A DNA stretch of 64,000 nucleotides, taken from the NCBI GenBank assembly GCA_900104855.1, contig FNSS01000001.1, positions 6,891,001 through 6,955,000 of the forward strand, written 5' to 3'. Origin of the DNA: Rhizobiales bacterium GAS188 (GTDB taxonomy: Bacteria; Pseudomonadota; Alphaproteobacteria; Rhizobiales; Beijerinckiaceae). The notes under the pieces were generated by a model. That model did not search any database. It worked only from the letters and a program-made list of their open reading frames with translations, and was not told where the DNA came from. The translations under genes were made by a program, and so were the position numbers. This document shows, piece after piece, positions 54,203 through 63,746 of the stretch; position 1 is the first letter of the stretch; the number at the start of each line of letters is the position of its first letter.

Positions 54203-55282
54203 TCAGCTCTGCACGCCCTCCACGTACCAATCCATCTTCGAGAGCAGATCGTCGCTGGCCTTCTCGCCGGCCTTGAGCTTCTGGGCGCCCTTATTGTCGG
54301 AGATCGGCCCGGTGACCGGGTGCAGCGTGCCGGCGATGATGCCGTTCTTGACCTCGTCGGCCGCCTTCTTGACGTTGTCGGGCAGGGCGGCGTTGTAGGG
54401 GGAGATCTGCACCATGTCCTGCTTGAGGCCCCACCAGGTGTTGCTGGTCTTCCAGGTGCCATCCATCGCAGCCTTGACGCGCTCGATATAATAGGGCGCC
54501 CAATTGTCGACGATCGCTGTCAGATGCGCCTTGGGTGCGATCGAGCTCATATCCGACGCCTGGCCGAAGCCGTAGAGGCCGCGCTGCTCGCAAACCTGCA
54601 GCGGCGCGGGCGAATCCGTATGCTGGGTGATGATGTCGCAGCCCTGGTCGGCGAGCGCCTTGGCGGCGTCGGCTTCCTTGGCCGGATCGTACCAGGTGGA
54701 AAGCCACAGCACCTTGGTCTGGAATTTCGGGTTGATCTTGCGCGCCGCGAGCGTGAAGCAGTTGATGCCCATCACCACTTCGGGGATCGGGAAGGACGCC
54801 ACATAGCCGCCGACGCCGGTCTTCGACGTCATGCCGGCGATGGTGCCGATCACGGCACGGCCCTCATAGAAGCGGGCATTGTACGTGGCGAGGTTCGGGC
54901 CGCTCATATAGCCCGTGCCATGCTCGAAATAGGTCTTGGGCAGCGCCTTCGCCACCTTGGCGGTGGCGTTCATGAATCCGAAGGAGGTGGCGAAGATGAT
55001 CTTGTTGCCCTCTTGGGCGAGCTGGCGCAGCACGCGCTCGGCATCGGGCCCTTCAGGGACATTCTCGACATAGTTCGTCTTGATCTTGTCGCCATAGGCT
55101 TCCTGCAGCTTCTTGCGGGCGACGTCATGGGCGTGGGTGTAGCCGAAATCGCCGACGGGCCCGACATAGAGGAAACCGACCTTCATTGGGTCGGCGGCTG
55201 AGGCCCGCCCGCCGATGAGGGGAAGGGTAGAGCTTGCGGCTGCGCCAGCCAGCAGGGTACGACGATCGAGAATGGCCGCCAT
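54203..55282 (-). CDS. BMP-family ABC transporter substrate-binding protein
   Basis: The 359-residue periplasmic protein has a twin-arginine leader (LDRRTLLAGAAASSTLPLIG) and the BMP/PnrA pattern: MKVGFLYVGPVGDFGYTHAH, EGNKIIFATSFGFM, DQGCDIITQHTDSPAPLQ and GLYGFGQASDMSSIAPKAHL. Family members bind nucleosides, purines or related ligands. Two permeases and a double ATPase upstream complete the importer. It lies 30 bp after the second permease gene. Next to xanthine dehydrogenase genes, a purine-base ligand is likely. Confidence 0.92.
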   Translation of the reverse strand: MAAILDRRTLLAGAAASSTLPLIGGRASAADPMKVGFLYVGPVGDFGYTHAHDVARKKLQEAYGDKIKTNYVENVPEGPDAERVLRQLAQEGNKIIFATSFGFMNATAKVAKALPKTYFEHGTGYMSGPNLATYNARFYEGRAVIGTIAGMTSKTGVGGYVASFPIPEVVMGINCFTLAARKINPKFQTKVLWLSTWYDPAKEADAAKALADQGCDIITQHTDSPAPLQVCEQRGLYGFGQASDMSSIAPKAHLTAIVDNWAPYYIERVKAAMDGTWKTSNTWWGLKQDMVQISPYNAALPDNVKKAADEVKNGIIAGTLHPVTGPISDNKGAQKLKAGEKASDDLLSKMDWYVEGVQS

Positions 55283-55312
55283 GGAACAATCCTCTGTTGC
55301 GAAATGGCCGGT

Positions 55313-56239
55313 TCAGGCGCCGGCCCGGAAAGTCTTGCCGAGGCAGCGCGGCGCATCGAGCCGCCCTCGGGAAGGGCGCAGGGCGATGACCGCGAGCGCT
55401 GCTACCGTAGCAAGATAAGGCAGCATCGCAAGCATCTCCGGAGGCAGGAGCGCAAAGCCTGCCGCCTTGCTGTAGAGCTCGAGCGTCATGACGGCACCGA
55501 AGATATAGGCCCCGAGCAGCAGCCGCCATGGCCGCCAGGCCGAGAAGACGACGAGGGCCAGCGCGATCCAGCCGCGCCCGGCGGTGATCCGATCGGCCCA
55601 CATCGGCGTGACGGCCAGCGAATAATAGGCACCCGCAAGCCCGGCCATGGCGCCGCCGAAGGCGACCGCGATATAGCGGATGACGGTCACCGGATAGCCG
55701 ATCGCATGGGCCGAGGCGTCCGATTCCCCGACGCAGCGCAAGATGAGGCCAGGTCGCGTATGGTTGAGGAAGCGGGCGGCGAGCAAGGTCAGCCCGATCG
55801 ACAGATAGACGATCACATCATAGCCGAACAGAAGACGCCCCAGCGGATGGGTGGCGAGCGCCATGGGGAAGAGCGGTTCGAGCCGGGTGATGGTGGTGCC
55901 GACGAAGCCTGCTCCCGCGAGCGAAGAGAGACCGGTGCCGAAGATCGTCAGCGCCAGGCCCGTGGCGACCTGGTTCGCCCCGAACGTCAACGCGAGCACG
56001 GCGAAGACGAGCGAGGCGGCAAGCCCCGCCAGCGACGCGACCATATAGCCGAACGGGGTGAGCCCGGTCGTCGTGGCCGCGATGAAGCCGGCCACCGCGC
56101 CTACCAGCATCATGCCCTCGACGCCGAGATTGAGGACGCCACTCTTCTCGGCGATCAGCTCGCCGAGGCCAGCAAGCAGGATCGGCGTCGCCGCGATGAC
56201 GAGCGTCATGACGATCGAGATGGCCATGTCGGTATTCAT
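55313..56239 (-). CDS. BMP-type ABC transporter permease, second subunit
   Basis: The 308-residue BPD_transp_2 permease has TPILLAGLGELIAEKSGVLNLGVEGMML and GANQVATGLALTIFGTGLSS, then GWIALALVVFSAWRPWR near the end, the pattern of the YufQ-like subunit of nucleoside importers. Start ATG 56239 overlaps the stop of the first permease gene (ATGA). A longer in-frame upstream reading to 56974 lies inside that gene and is rejected. Confidence 0.92.
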   Translation of the reverse strand: MNTDMAISIVMTLVIAATPILLAGLGELIAEKSGVLNLGVEGMMLVGAVAGFIAATTTGLTPFGYMVASLAGLAASLVFAVLALTFGANQVATGLALTIFGTGLSSLAGAGFVGTTITRLEPLFPMALATHPLGRLLFGYDVIVYLSIGLTLLAARFLNHTRPGLILRCVGESDASAHAIGYPVTVIRYIAVAFGGAMAGLAGAYYSLAVTPMWADRITAGRGWIALALVVFSAWRPWRLLLGAYIFGAVMTLELYSKAAGFALLPPEMLAMLPYLATVAALAVIALRPSRGRLDAPRCLGKTFRAGA

Positions 56240-57315
56240 GAGGCGCGTTGCCGCAGCGGGGTCATGAAGCGCAGCCGGTTGTTCACCAGGATGTCGACGG
56301 CGAGCAGGAAGAACAGCATCATCGCCTGGATCAGCCCGGTCGCCGCCTGCGGCAGGCCGGACGCGGTCTGGGCGATGTCGGCGCCGATATAGGAGGCGGC
56401 CAAGACCAGCCCGCCGATCAGCACGCCGAGCGGATGCAGGCGCCCGAGGAAGGCGACGATGATCGCGGTGAAGCCGTAATTGACCGGGAATTGCGGCGTG
56501 AGCTGGCCGAAGGTCGCCGAGCATTCGACCATGCCTGCGAGCCCTGCGAGACCGCCTCCGACCAACATGGTGACGAAGACGGTGCGGTTCTCGCTGAAGC
56601 CGGCGAGGCGCGCGGCCGCCGGCGCGAGGCCGACCACGCGCACCTGATAGCCGGCGAGCATGCGCGACATCACGAACCAGGCGATGAGCACGCAGATCAG
56701 CGTCAAGGGCGCGCCCCAATGCAGCTGCGTGCCCTCGATGAGATTGGGCATGGTCTGCGCCTCGGTGAACATGCGAGTCTGGGGGAAGTTGAAGCCCTCG
56801 GGATCGCGCCAGGGCCCGCGCACCAGATAATAGAGGAGCTGGATCGCCACATAGGTGAGCATCAGGCTTGTCAGGATCTCGCTGACCTTCAGGCGGATGC
56901 GCAACAGGGCCGGGATCGCGGCCCATAGCGCCCCGCCGATGACGCCCGCCACCAGCATCAACGGCAGCACCCACCAGCTATCCACCTCGTAGAGGGCAAG
57001 CCCGACGCCGGTGCCGGCGATGGCGCCGACGATGTATTGGCCCTCCGCCCCGATATTCCAGACGTTGGCGCGAAAGCCGATGGCGAGCCCCGTGGCGATC
57101 ATCACCAGCGGAGAGGCCTTCACGGCGATGTCCGGCCAACGCTCGGGCTCGAGCAAAGGCTGCACGAAGATCTGGAAGACGGCGGCCCCGCCGCGAAAGC
57201 CCATCAGGGTGAAGATAGCGGCGCCTGTCAGCATGGTCAGCAGGATCGCCGCGACGGGGCCGCCATAGAGCGCGGCCTGGGAGGGAGTCTTGCGCGGCTC
57301 GAGCCTAAGCGGCAT
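56236..57315 (-). CDS. BMP-type ABC transporter permease, first subunit
   Basis: The 359-residue permease (YufP-like) carries SPLVMIATGLAIGFRANVWNIGAEGQYIVGA, SEILTSLMLTYVAIQLLYYLV and GFTAIIVAFLGRLHPLGV. About eight or nine helices are likely. I choose ATG 57315, with AGGA nine bases upstream; it overlaps the end of the ATPase gene by 11 bases, which is typical coupling. Starts at 57330 or 57354 are possible. Confidence 0.9.
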   Translation of the reverse strand: MPLRLEPRKTPSQAALYGGPVAAILLTMLTGAAIFTLMGFRGGAAVFQIFVQPLLEPERWPDIAVKASPLVMIATGLAIGFRANVWNIGAEGQYIVGAIAGTGVGLALYEVDSWWVLPLMLVAGVIGGALWAAIPALLRIRLKVSEILTSLMLTYVAIQLLYYLVRGPWRDPEGFNFPQTRMFTEAQTMPNLIEGTQLHWGAPLTLICVLIAWFVMSRMLAGYQVRVVGLAPAAARLAGFSENRTVFVTMLVGGGLAGLAGMVECSATFGQLTPQFPVNYGFTAIIVAFLGRLHPLGVLIGGLVLAASYIGADIAQTASGLPQAATGLIQAMMLFFLLAVDILVNNRLRFMTPLRQRAS

Positions 57316-58900
57316 GGCTCGCTTCCTCATCAGCGCGCGCCGCTTCAACTCCATGCACGCCGCCCATCAACAGGCCGATCTGCTCGATCGAGGCCTCGCC
57401 TACGATCAGCGGCTCGGAGAGACGCCCCTCATTCATGACCGCCAGCCGGTCGCAGAGCGATAGGAGCTCGTCGAGATCCTGCGACACCACGATGACCGCC
57501 GAGCCGCGTGCCGCAAGGTCGACGAGGGCCTGGCGGATGGCCGCGGCCGCGCCCGCATCGACACCCCAGGTGGGCTGGTCGACGGCGAGCACGAGCGGCT
57601 CCTGCATGATCTCGCGTCCGACGACGAATTTCTGCAGATTGCCCCCCGAGAGGCTGCGCGCCGGCGCGTCCTGGCCGGTCGCCTTGACCTTGAAGGCCTC
57701 GATCACCGCGCGCGCATAGTCGCGCATGGCGGCGCCTCTGATCACCCCGCCCATGCTGAGCTTCCGGCGCTCGCGCGCGGTCAGCAAGGTGTTCTCCGCG
57801 AGGCTGAAGCTCACGACTGCGGCGTGCCCATTGCGCTCCTCGGGCAGGGCGCAGAGGCCGCGCTGGCGCCGCGTCGGCGGCGGCAAGGTTCCGATGGCGA
57901 TGCCGTCGAGACTTATGGCCGAAGCATTCGACGCCGGAATCTCGCCGGAGAGCGCGAGCATCAGCTCCTTCTGCCCGTTGCCGGCGACGCCCGCTATGCC
58001 GAGGATCTCGCCGCCGCGCGCCGCGAAGGAGATATCCTCGAGATCGACGCCGAAGGGCTCATCGCTGGCGAGCGACAGGTGCTGGACCTCGAGGCGCGCC
58101 TCGCCCGGGCTGCGACCCTCGGGGCGCTCGACATTGCGTAGCTCGGCCCCGATCATCAGCTCGGCGATGCGCCGCTGCGTCTCGGCCCGCGGGTCGCATT
58201 CGCCGACCACGCGGCCGCCGCGCAGGATCGTGGCGCTCTCGCACAAGGCTTTGATCTCATTGAGCTTGTGGCTGATGTAGAGCACCGTGCAGCCTTGGCT
58301 TGCCAATTGCCGCAAAGTGTCGAAGAGCTGATCGGCCTCCTGCGGCGTCAGCACCGAGGTCGGCTCGTCCATGATCAGCAGCTTCGGCTTCTGCAGCAGG
58401 CAGCGCACGATCTCGATGCGCTGGCGCTCGCCGACCGAAAGCGTGTCGACATAACGATGGATGTCGAGCGGCAGCCCGTAGGCATCGAGGATGGCGCGCA
58501 CCTCGCGCTCCAGCGCCCGCCGGTCGAGCGCCTGGTCCATGCCGACCGCGATGTTCTCCAGAACCGTCATCGGCTCGAACAGCGAGAAATGCTGGAACAC
58601 CATGCCGATGCCGAGCCTGCGCGCCGCACGCGGATTGGCGATCGTCACTGGCACGCCTTCGAAGCGCATCTCGCCGGCATCGGCGTGCTGCACGCCATAG
58701 ATGATCTTGACGAGCGTCGACTTGCCGGCCCCGTTCTCGCCGATCAGCGCCTTGATCTCGCCCTTGCGCGCCGACAGGTTCACGGCGTCGTTGGCGAGGA
58801 CCTCGCCGAAACGCTTGGTGATGCCGGTAAGCTCAAGCTGCGCGATTGGATCGGCCAAGTTTCGCCCCAGATTTCGCCCCAAATTTCGCCTCTGGGGCAC
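57305..58900 (-). CDS. BMP-type ABC transporter double ATP-binding protein
   Basis: The 531-residue protein has two ABC modules, as in sugar and nucleoside importers. The first has Walker A GENGAGKSTLVKIIYG, signature LSVGERQRIEIVR and Walker B LLIMDEPTSVLTPQE. The second (about 280-500) has GVAGNGQKELMLALSG in place of a canonical P-loop, signature LSGGNLQKFVVGRE and LVLAVDQPTWGVD. It starts at ATG 58900, 68 bp inside xdhC, in another frame. The first residues (NLGRNLGRNL) come from a 12-nt repeat, so the true start could be slightly downstream. Confidence 0.92.
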   Translation of the reverse strand: MPQRRNLGRNLGRNLADPIAQLELTGITKRFGEVLANDAVNLSARKGEIKALIGENGAGKSTLVKIIYGVQHADAGEMRFEGVPVTIANPRAARRLGIGMVFQHFSLFEPMTVLENIAVGMDQALDRRALEREVRAILDAYGLPLDIHRYVDTLSVGERQRIEIVRCLLQKPKLLIMDEPTSVLTPQEADQLFDTLRQLASQGCTVLYISHKLNEIKALCESATILRGGRVVGECDPRAETQRRIAELMIGAELRNVERPEGRSPGEARLEVQHLSLASDEPFGVDLEDISFAARGGEILGIAGVAGNGQKELMLALSGEIPASNASAISLDGIAIGTLPPPTRRQRGLCALPEERNGHAAVVSFSLAENTLLTARERRKLSMGGVIRGAAMRDYARAVIEAFKVKATGQDAPARSLSGGNLQKFVVGREIMQEPLVLAVDQPTWGVDAGAAAAIRQALVDLAARGSAVIVVSQDLDELLSLCDRLAVMNEGRLSEPLIVGEASIEQIGLLMGGVHGVEAARADEEASHAA

Positions 58901-59750
58901 TGATCGCCGCAGCCTTCAATCTTCGGGGCGCAACATCGACCCCAGCGACCGCAAGAACATGCCCCACGATCTCCGCCGCCGCCAGGGCCGCGATGACCTG
59001 CGGACGCTTGTCGCGCGTCGCCTTGCCGCCGATCGGGCAGATGAAGCGCGAGAGCGCCTCGCGCGCGCCGCCGCGCGCCAGGAACCAATGCTCGAAGCGG
59101 GCTCGCTTCGTGGCCGAGCCGATCATGCCGACATAGGCCGCGTCGCGCCGCCTGAGCGCCGCATCGGCAAGACGATAATCGAGCGCGTGGCTATGGGTGA
59201 GGATGACGAAAGCCGCGCCTGCCGGTGCCTTGGCGACCAGCGTCTCGGGGTCGTCGATCTGCTCGAACGAGACAGGATCAGGGAGCGGAGGGGCGGGCGT
59301 ATCGCGATCGTCGATCAGCGTCGTCGTCACGGGCAGGAGCGCCAGCGCTTGCGCCAGAGCAAGCCCCACATGGCCGGCACCGAAGAGCAGGACATGCGGC
59401 CGCGAGATTGCCTCTCGAGCTTCGGCCTCGGCAAGTTCGACGAGATCGGCGTCTCCGGCTCGTCTCAGCAGCAGCTCCACGCGTCCGCCGCAGCACTGGC
59501 CGAGATGCGGGCCGAGCGGCAGATCGAGCAGCCTTTCGCGAATCTGCGCTCCGATCATCTCCCGCGCCACATCGATCGCGTGGAATTCGAGCTGCCCGCC
59601 GCCGATCGTGCCGTGGCTGGCATCGGGCGTCACCAGCATGACGGCGCCGGCCTCGCGCGGGGTCGAGCCTTCGGCACGCACCACGGTAACCAGGATCGCC
59701 GGTTCGCCCGCCGCCAGCGCCGCGCGCAGATGGGGGGCAAGGAAGCTCAC
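58833..59750 (-). CDS. xdhC: Xanthine dehydrogenase accessory protein XdhC
   Basis: The 305-residue chaperone inserts and sulfurates the molybdenum cofactor of xanthine dehydrogenase. It has the N-terminal XdhC_CoxI motif (VRAEGSTPREAGAVMLV), the cysteine pair GQCCGGRVE, and a C-terminal Rossmann domain (HVLLFGAGHVGLALAQALA, IGSATKRARFEHWFLARG). The stop overlaps the importer ATPase start by 68 bp. The last residues (FGAKSGAKLGRSNRAA) are encoded by the repeat at 58857-58892 and lie outside the family core. The start overlaps the xdhB stop by four bases. Confidence 0.94.
   Translation of the reverse strand: MSFLAPHLRAALAAGEPAILVTVVRAEGSTPREAGAVMLVTPDASHGTIGGGQLEFHAIDVAREMIGAQIRERLLDLPLGPHLGQCCGGRVELLLRRAGDADLVELAEAEAREAISRPHVLLFGAGHVGLALAQALALLPVTTTLIDDRDTPAPPLPDPVSFEQIDDPETLVAKAPAGAAFVILTHSHALDYRLADAALRRRDAAYVGMIGSATKRARFEHWFLARGGAREALSRFICPIGGKATRDKRPQVIAALAAAEIVGHVLAVAGVDVAPRRLKAAAISAPEAKFGAKSGAKLGRSNRAA
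58857..58892. repeat. Three 12-nt units in the xdhC/ATPase overlap
   Basis: AAGTTTCGCCCC, AGATTTCGCCCC and AAATTTCGCCTC are consecutive and are read in two minus-strand frames: as FGAKSGAK at the XdhC end and as NLGRNLGRNL at the ATPase beginning. Confidence 0.75.
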
Positions 59751-62224
59751 GCGACGCCCTCGCCCAAACGTGCCGACGCTGCTGGCAGTCGATTGGCCTT
59801 CATCTCCTCGACGGCGAGCAGCACGCGCTCGGGCGTCGCCGGCGCGTCGAGACGCGGGCAGAAGCGGTAATCGGCGACGCTTGCGACGGCGTCCGACAGC
59901 GCCTGCAGCACCGAGATGGCCAGCATCAGCGGCGGCTCTCCGACCGCCTTGGAACGGCCGATGGTCGGTTCGCAGTTCTCATAGCCTGAGAGCATCTCGA
60001 CATTGAACAGGCGCGGCCGGTCCGACGCTACCGGGATCTTATAGGTCGAGGGCGCATGGGTGCGCAGTCGTCCTTCGGTGTCGAACCACAACTCTTCGGT
60101 CGTCAGCCAGCCCATGCCCTGCACGAAGCCGCCTTCGATCTGGCCGCGATCGATCGCCGGATTCAGCGAGCGGCCGCAATCATGCAGGATGTCGACCCGC
60201 TCCACGCGATATTCGCCGCTCAGCGTGTCGATCGCGACCTCGCTCACCGCTGCCCCATAGGCGAAATAATAGAAGGGGTGGCCGCGTCCCGCCTTGCGGT
60301 CCCAATGGATTTTCGGGGTGCTGTAGAAGCCTGCGGCCGAAAGCTGGATGCGCGCCATATAGGCCTCACGCACCAATGTCTCGAAACTCATGGTCCTGTC
60401 GCCGGCGCGCACCTCTCCGGCCTCGAAGATCACCTCTGTCGGCGGCACGCCCCATTTGCCGGCAATGAAGGCGATGAGCCGCTCCTTGATAATACGCGCC
60501 GCTGCCTGCGCCGCCATGCCGTTCAGGTCGGAGCCGGAGGAGGCGGCGGTCGCCGAGGTGTTCGGCACCTTGCCGGTCGTCGTCGCGGTGATCTTGACGC
60601 GCTCGAGATCGACCTGGAACTCGTTGGCCACGACCTGGGCGACCTTGATGTAGAGCCCCTGGCCCATCTCGGTGCCGCCATGGTTGAGATGGATCGAGCC
60701 GTCCGTATAGACATGCACGAGAGCGCCGGCCTGGTTGAACCAGGTCGCCGTAAACGAGATGCCGAACTTGACCGGAGTCAGCGAAAGGCCCCGCTTGACG
60801 ATGCGGCTCTCGGCATTGGCCTTGCGGATGGCCGCGCGGCGGGCCCGGTAATCCGAGCTCGCTTCCAGCCCGTCGACGATCTCGGCGATGATGTTGTCCT
60901 CGACGCGCTGGTGATAGGGCGTCACATCGCGTTCGCCAGTGCCGTAGAAGTTCCGCTTGCGAATATCGAGAGGATCGAGCCCGGTGGCGAAGGCGATTTC
61001 TTCGATGATGCGCTCGGCGCCCAGCATGCCCTGCGGTCCGCCGAAACCGCGAAAGGCGGTGTTCGAGCAGGTATTGGTCTTATAGGGCTGCGAGACGGCG
61101 CGCACGGCCGGGTAGAAATAGCAATTATCGGCGTGGAAGAGCGCCCGATCGGTCACCGGGCCCGACAGGTCGGCGGAGAAGCCGCAGCGCGCCGCATAGA
61201 CCATGTCGACGGCCTCGATCCTGCCCATATCGTCGAAGCCGACCTCGTAATCGATCAGGAAATCGTGCCGCTTGCCGGTGATCGCCATGTCGTCGTCGCG
61301 GTCGGGGCGGCATTTCACGGCGCGGCCGAGCCTCTTCGCCGCAAGCGCCGCGATGCAGGCGAAGAGGCTGCCCTGCGTCTCCTTGCCGCCGAAGGCGCCG
61401 CCCATGCGCCGCACCTCGACCGTCACCGCATTCGAGGGCACGCCGAGCACATGCGAGACCATGTGCTGGATCTCGCTCGGATGCTGTGTCGAGGACAGCA
61501 CCGTGACTTCGTCGTCCTCCCCCGGCATCGCCAGGGCGACCATGCCCTCGAGATAGAAATGCTCCTGGCCGCCGACCTGCATCGAGGCTTTGAGGCGCCG
61601 CGGCGCGGAACGCATCGCTTCCGCCACCTCGCCGCGCTCGAGCTTCAGCGGCTCGGTGACGAAAGGGGCGTCGGCACGCCGGGCCGCCTCCACCGTTACG
61701 ATGGCGGGCAGGTCCTCATAGCTCACCTTGGCGAGCAGGCAGGCGCGCCTGGCGGCGTCGCGCGTCTCGCCGACCACCGCGAAGATCGGCTGGCGGTGAT
61801 AGGCAACGAGCCCGTCCGCCAGCAGCACCTCGTCATGGCGGCCGGTCGAGCTGATATCGTTGATGCCGGGGATGTCGGCGGCCGTGAGCACGGCGAGGAC
61901 GCCCGGGGCGGCGCGAACCGCGTCGAGATCGAGCGAGGCGATCCGCGCATGGGCACGCTCGGAGAGGCCGAGATAGACATGGGAGAGGCCCGCAGGCTCG
62001 GGCAGATCGTCGATATAAAGAGCTTCGCCCGCCACATGCTTATGCGCCGAATCATGCGGCAGGGCTTGATGCATGCCGCATTTCACCGAAGTGGCGTGCG
62101 GTTTCGCCAGCTTGCCTTTATCCTGGCTCGCCGGGCCCGGCTTCTGGCGGTGATCGCCGCGCCGCTCGCGCGTTTCGCCGATCGTCGCGCGTCGCGCATC
62201 CGATGAGGAGGAGCGGTCGATCAT
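59747..62224 (-). CDS. xdhB: Xanthine dehydrogenase, molybdopterin-binding subunit
   Basis: The 825-residue subunit oxidises hypoxanthine and xanthine to urate at the Mo site. Key segments are DSAHKHVAGEALYIDDLPEP near the start, MGGAFGGKETQGS (Mo-pterin contact and Gln), AFRGFGGPQGMLGAE, HLNHGGTEMGQGLY and the catalytic-Glu region VGEPPLML-AISV. The first 50 residues before the conserved block are Arg/Lys-rich and may mark a later start; the stop of xdhA is three bases away. It acts with XdhA and is matured by XdhC, encoded next. Confidence 0.95.
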   Translation of the reverse strand: MIDRSSSSDARRATIGETRERRGDHRQKPGPASQDKGKLAKPHATSVKCGMHQALPHDSAHKHVAGEALYIDDLPEPAGLSHVYLGLSERAHARIASLDLDAVRAAPGVLAVLTAADIPGINDISSTGRHDEVLLADGLVAYHRQPIFAVVGETRDAARRACLLAKVSYEDLPAIVTVEAARRADAPFVTEPLKLERGEVAEAMRSAPRRLKASMQVGGQEHFYLEGMVALAMPGEDDEVTVLSSTQHPSEIQHMVSHVLGVPSNAVTVEVRRMGGAFGGKETQGSLFACIAALAAKRLGRAVKCRPDRDDDMAITGKRHDFLIDYEVGFDDMGRIEAVDMVYAARCGFSADLSGPVTDRALFHADNCYFYPAVRAVSQPYKTNTCSNTAFRGFGGPQGMLGAERIIEEIAFATGLDPLDIRKRNFYGTGERDVTPYHQRVEDNIIAEIVDGLEASSDYRARRAAIRKANAESRIVKRGLSLTPVKFGISFTATWFNQAGALVHVYTDGSIHLNHGGTEMGQGLYIKVAQVVANEFQVDLERVKITATTTGKVPNTSATAASSGSDLNGMAAQAAARIIKERLIAFIAGKWGVPPTEVIFEAGEVRAGDRTMSFETLVREAYMARIQLSAAGFYSTPKIHWDRKAGRGHPFYYFAYGAAVSEVAIDTLSGEYRVERVDILHDCGRSLNPAIDRGQIEGGFVQGMGWLTTEELWFDTEGRLRTHAPSTYKIPVASDRPRLFNVEMLSGYENCEPTIGRSKAVGEPPLMLAISVLQALSDAVASVADYRFCPRLDAPATPERVLLAVEEMKANRLPAASARLGEGVA

Positions 62225-62227
62225 GGC

Positions 62228-63742
62228 TCAGATGCCCCGTGCCGTCGGGGCTTCGCCGCGCCTGGCGAGGCGGATATCGGCCAGCCGGCCGGCGACCCGC
62301 GTCTCGATGGTCTCGCCGCTTTCGATCGCGAAGCGGCGCAGCAGATTCTGCGCACACAGCATGCGGTAGCGGGACGAGGCGCGCCAATCGTCGAGCGGCT
62401 TGAAGTCCTGCTCGAGTGCCGCAGCGGCGCGCTCGGCCGCTTCCTCGTCCCAGGGCTGGCCGATCAGCGCGGCCTCGGCCGCAGCGGCGCGCTTCGGCGT
62501 GCCCGCCATGCCGCCATAGGCGAGGCGGGCCGCGGCGACCGCACCCTTGGCATCGAGTGTCAGGTGGAAGGCGCCGCACAGGGCGGAAATATCCTCGTCG
62601 AAGCGCTTGCTGATCTTCGAGGCATGGAACAACGAGGCCGCGTCGAGCTTCGGCACGCGCACTGCCTCCACGAACTCGCCCGGGCGCCGATCCTGCTGCT
62701 TATAGGCGAGGAAAAAGGCCTCGAGCGGCAGCTCGCGGCGTTCCTTTCCGTGCCGCAGCAGCAAGGTCGCGCCGAGCGCGATCAAGGCAGGCGGCAGATC
62801 GCCGATCGGCGAGCCGTTGGCGATATTGCCGCCGACAGTGCCGGCATTCCGGACCTGCTCGCCGCCGAAACGGCGCAGCAATTCGCCCAATTGCGGATGG
62901 ATATGTCCCAGCGCCTCGGTCGCGTCGGTGAGGCTGGTCATGGCGCCGATCGTCAATTCGCCGCCTGCGTCCGTCACACCGGACAAGGCCGCGATCCGCC
63001 CCGGATAGAGCACCCGGTTGAGGACGCGCATCTCCTTGGTGATCCACAGCCCCGCATCGGTCGCTCCCGCCACGATGGTCGCGTCGGGATCGCGCGCATA
63101 GGCCTCGGCGAAGCTGTCGAGATCGGCGGGTGCGACGAAGCTGCGCCCGTCCTTGACGATCTCCAACATGCGATCGTCGCGCAAGGCTGTAAGGCGCTTC
63201 ACCATCGAGGCCTGCTCGGAACGCCATTCGGCCTTGGCCACAGCGCCTTGGCGAAACATCTCGGTTCCGGCCGCGATGATTGGCTGGTAGCCGGTGCAGC
63301 GGCACAGATTGCCGGCGAGCGCATCCTCGATGCGCTCCTCGCTCGCCGCATCTTCCTCGAGCCACAGCGCGAAGAGCGACATGACGATGCCGGGCGTGCA
63401 GAAGCCGCATTGCGAACCGTGCTGATCGACCATCGCCTGCTGCACGGGATGCAGCACCCCGTCGCGTTTCAGATGCTCGACCGTGAGCAGCCGATGCCCG
63501 TCGAGGCAAGCGAGCGGGGCGATGCAGGCGTCGATCGCCCGGTAGACCACGCGATCGCCGTCGAGCTTGCCCACCACCACGGTGCAGGCGCCGCAATCGC
63601 CTTCGGCGCAGCCTTCCTTGGTGCCCATGCGCCGCTCGTCGAGGCGCAGCCAGTCGAGGATGGTGAGCGTCGGGTCGAAGCCCGACAGCTCCCTGTCCGC
63701 GTCGCCGCAGATAAAGCGCAGGGATGTCCGTTTTGCGCTCAA
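62228..63742 (-). CDS. xdhA: Xanthine dehydrogenase, FeS and FAD subunit
   Basis: The 504-residue subunit has two [2Fe-2S] centres (CAEGDCGACTVVVG; CGFCTPG and CRCTGY) and an FAD domain with ATIVAGATDAGLWITKEM and GGNIANGSPIGDLPPAL. It passes electrons from the Mo subunit to NAD+. I start at TTG 63742 (LSAKRTSLRF), four bases after the uraH stop and eight after GGGAG, because the upstream frame lies inside uraH. The order uraH-xdhA-xdhB-xdhC is an operon for purine breakdown. Confidence 0.94.
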   Translation of the reverse strand: MSAKRTSLRFICGDADRELSGFDPTLTILDWLRLDERRMGTKEGCAEGDCGACTVVVGKLDGDRVVYRAIDACIAPLACLDGHRLLTVEHLKRDGVLHPVQQAMVDQHGSQCGFCTPGIVMSLFALWLEEDAASEERIEDALAGNLCRCTGYQPIIAAGTEMFRQGAVAKAEWRSEQASMVKRLTALRDDRMLEIVKDGRSFVAPADLDSFAEAYARDPDATIVAGATDAGLWITKEMRVLNRVLYPGRIAALSGVTDAGGELTIGAMTSLTDATEALGHIHPQLGELLRRFGGEQVRNAGTVGGNIANGSPIGDLPPALIALGATLLLRHGKERRELPLEAFFLAYKQQDRRPGEFVEAVRVPKLDAASLFHASKISKRFDEDISALCGAFHLTLDAKGAVAAARLAYGGMAGTPKRAAAAEAALIGQPWDEEAAERAAAALEQDFKPLDDWRASSRYRMLCAQNLLRRFAIESGETIETRVAGRLADIRLARRGEAPTARGI

Positions 63743-63746
63743 CCTC

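Noticed and set aside
60056-62206. 716-codon rightward ORF opposite xdhB
   Set aside because: Shadow of the Mo-subunit gene; His/Arg-rich translation with no domain.
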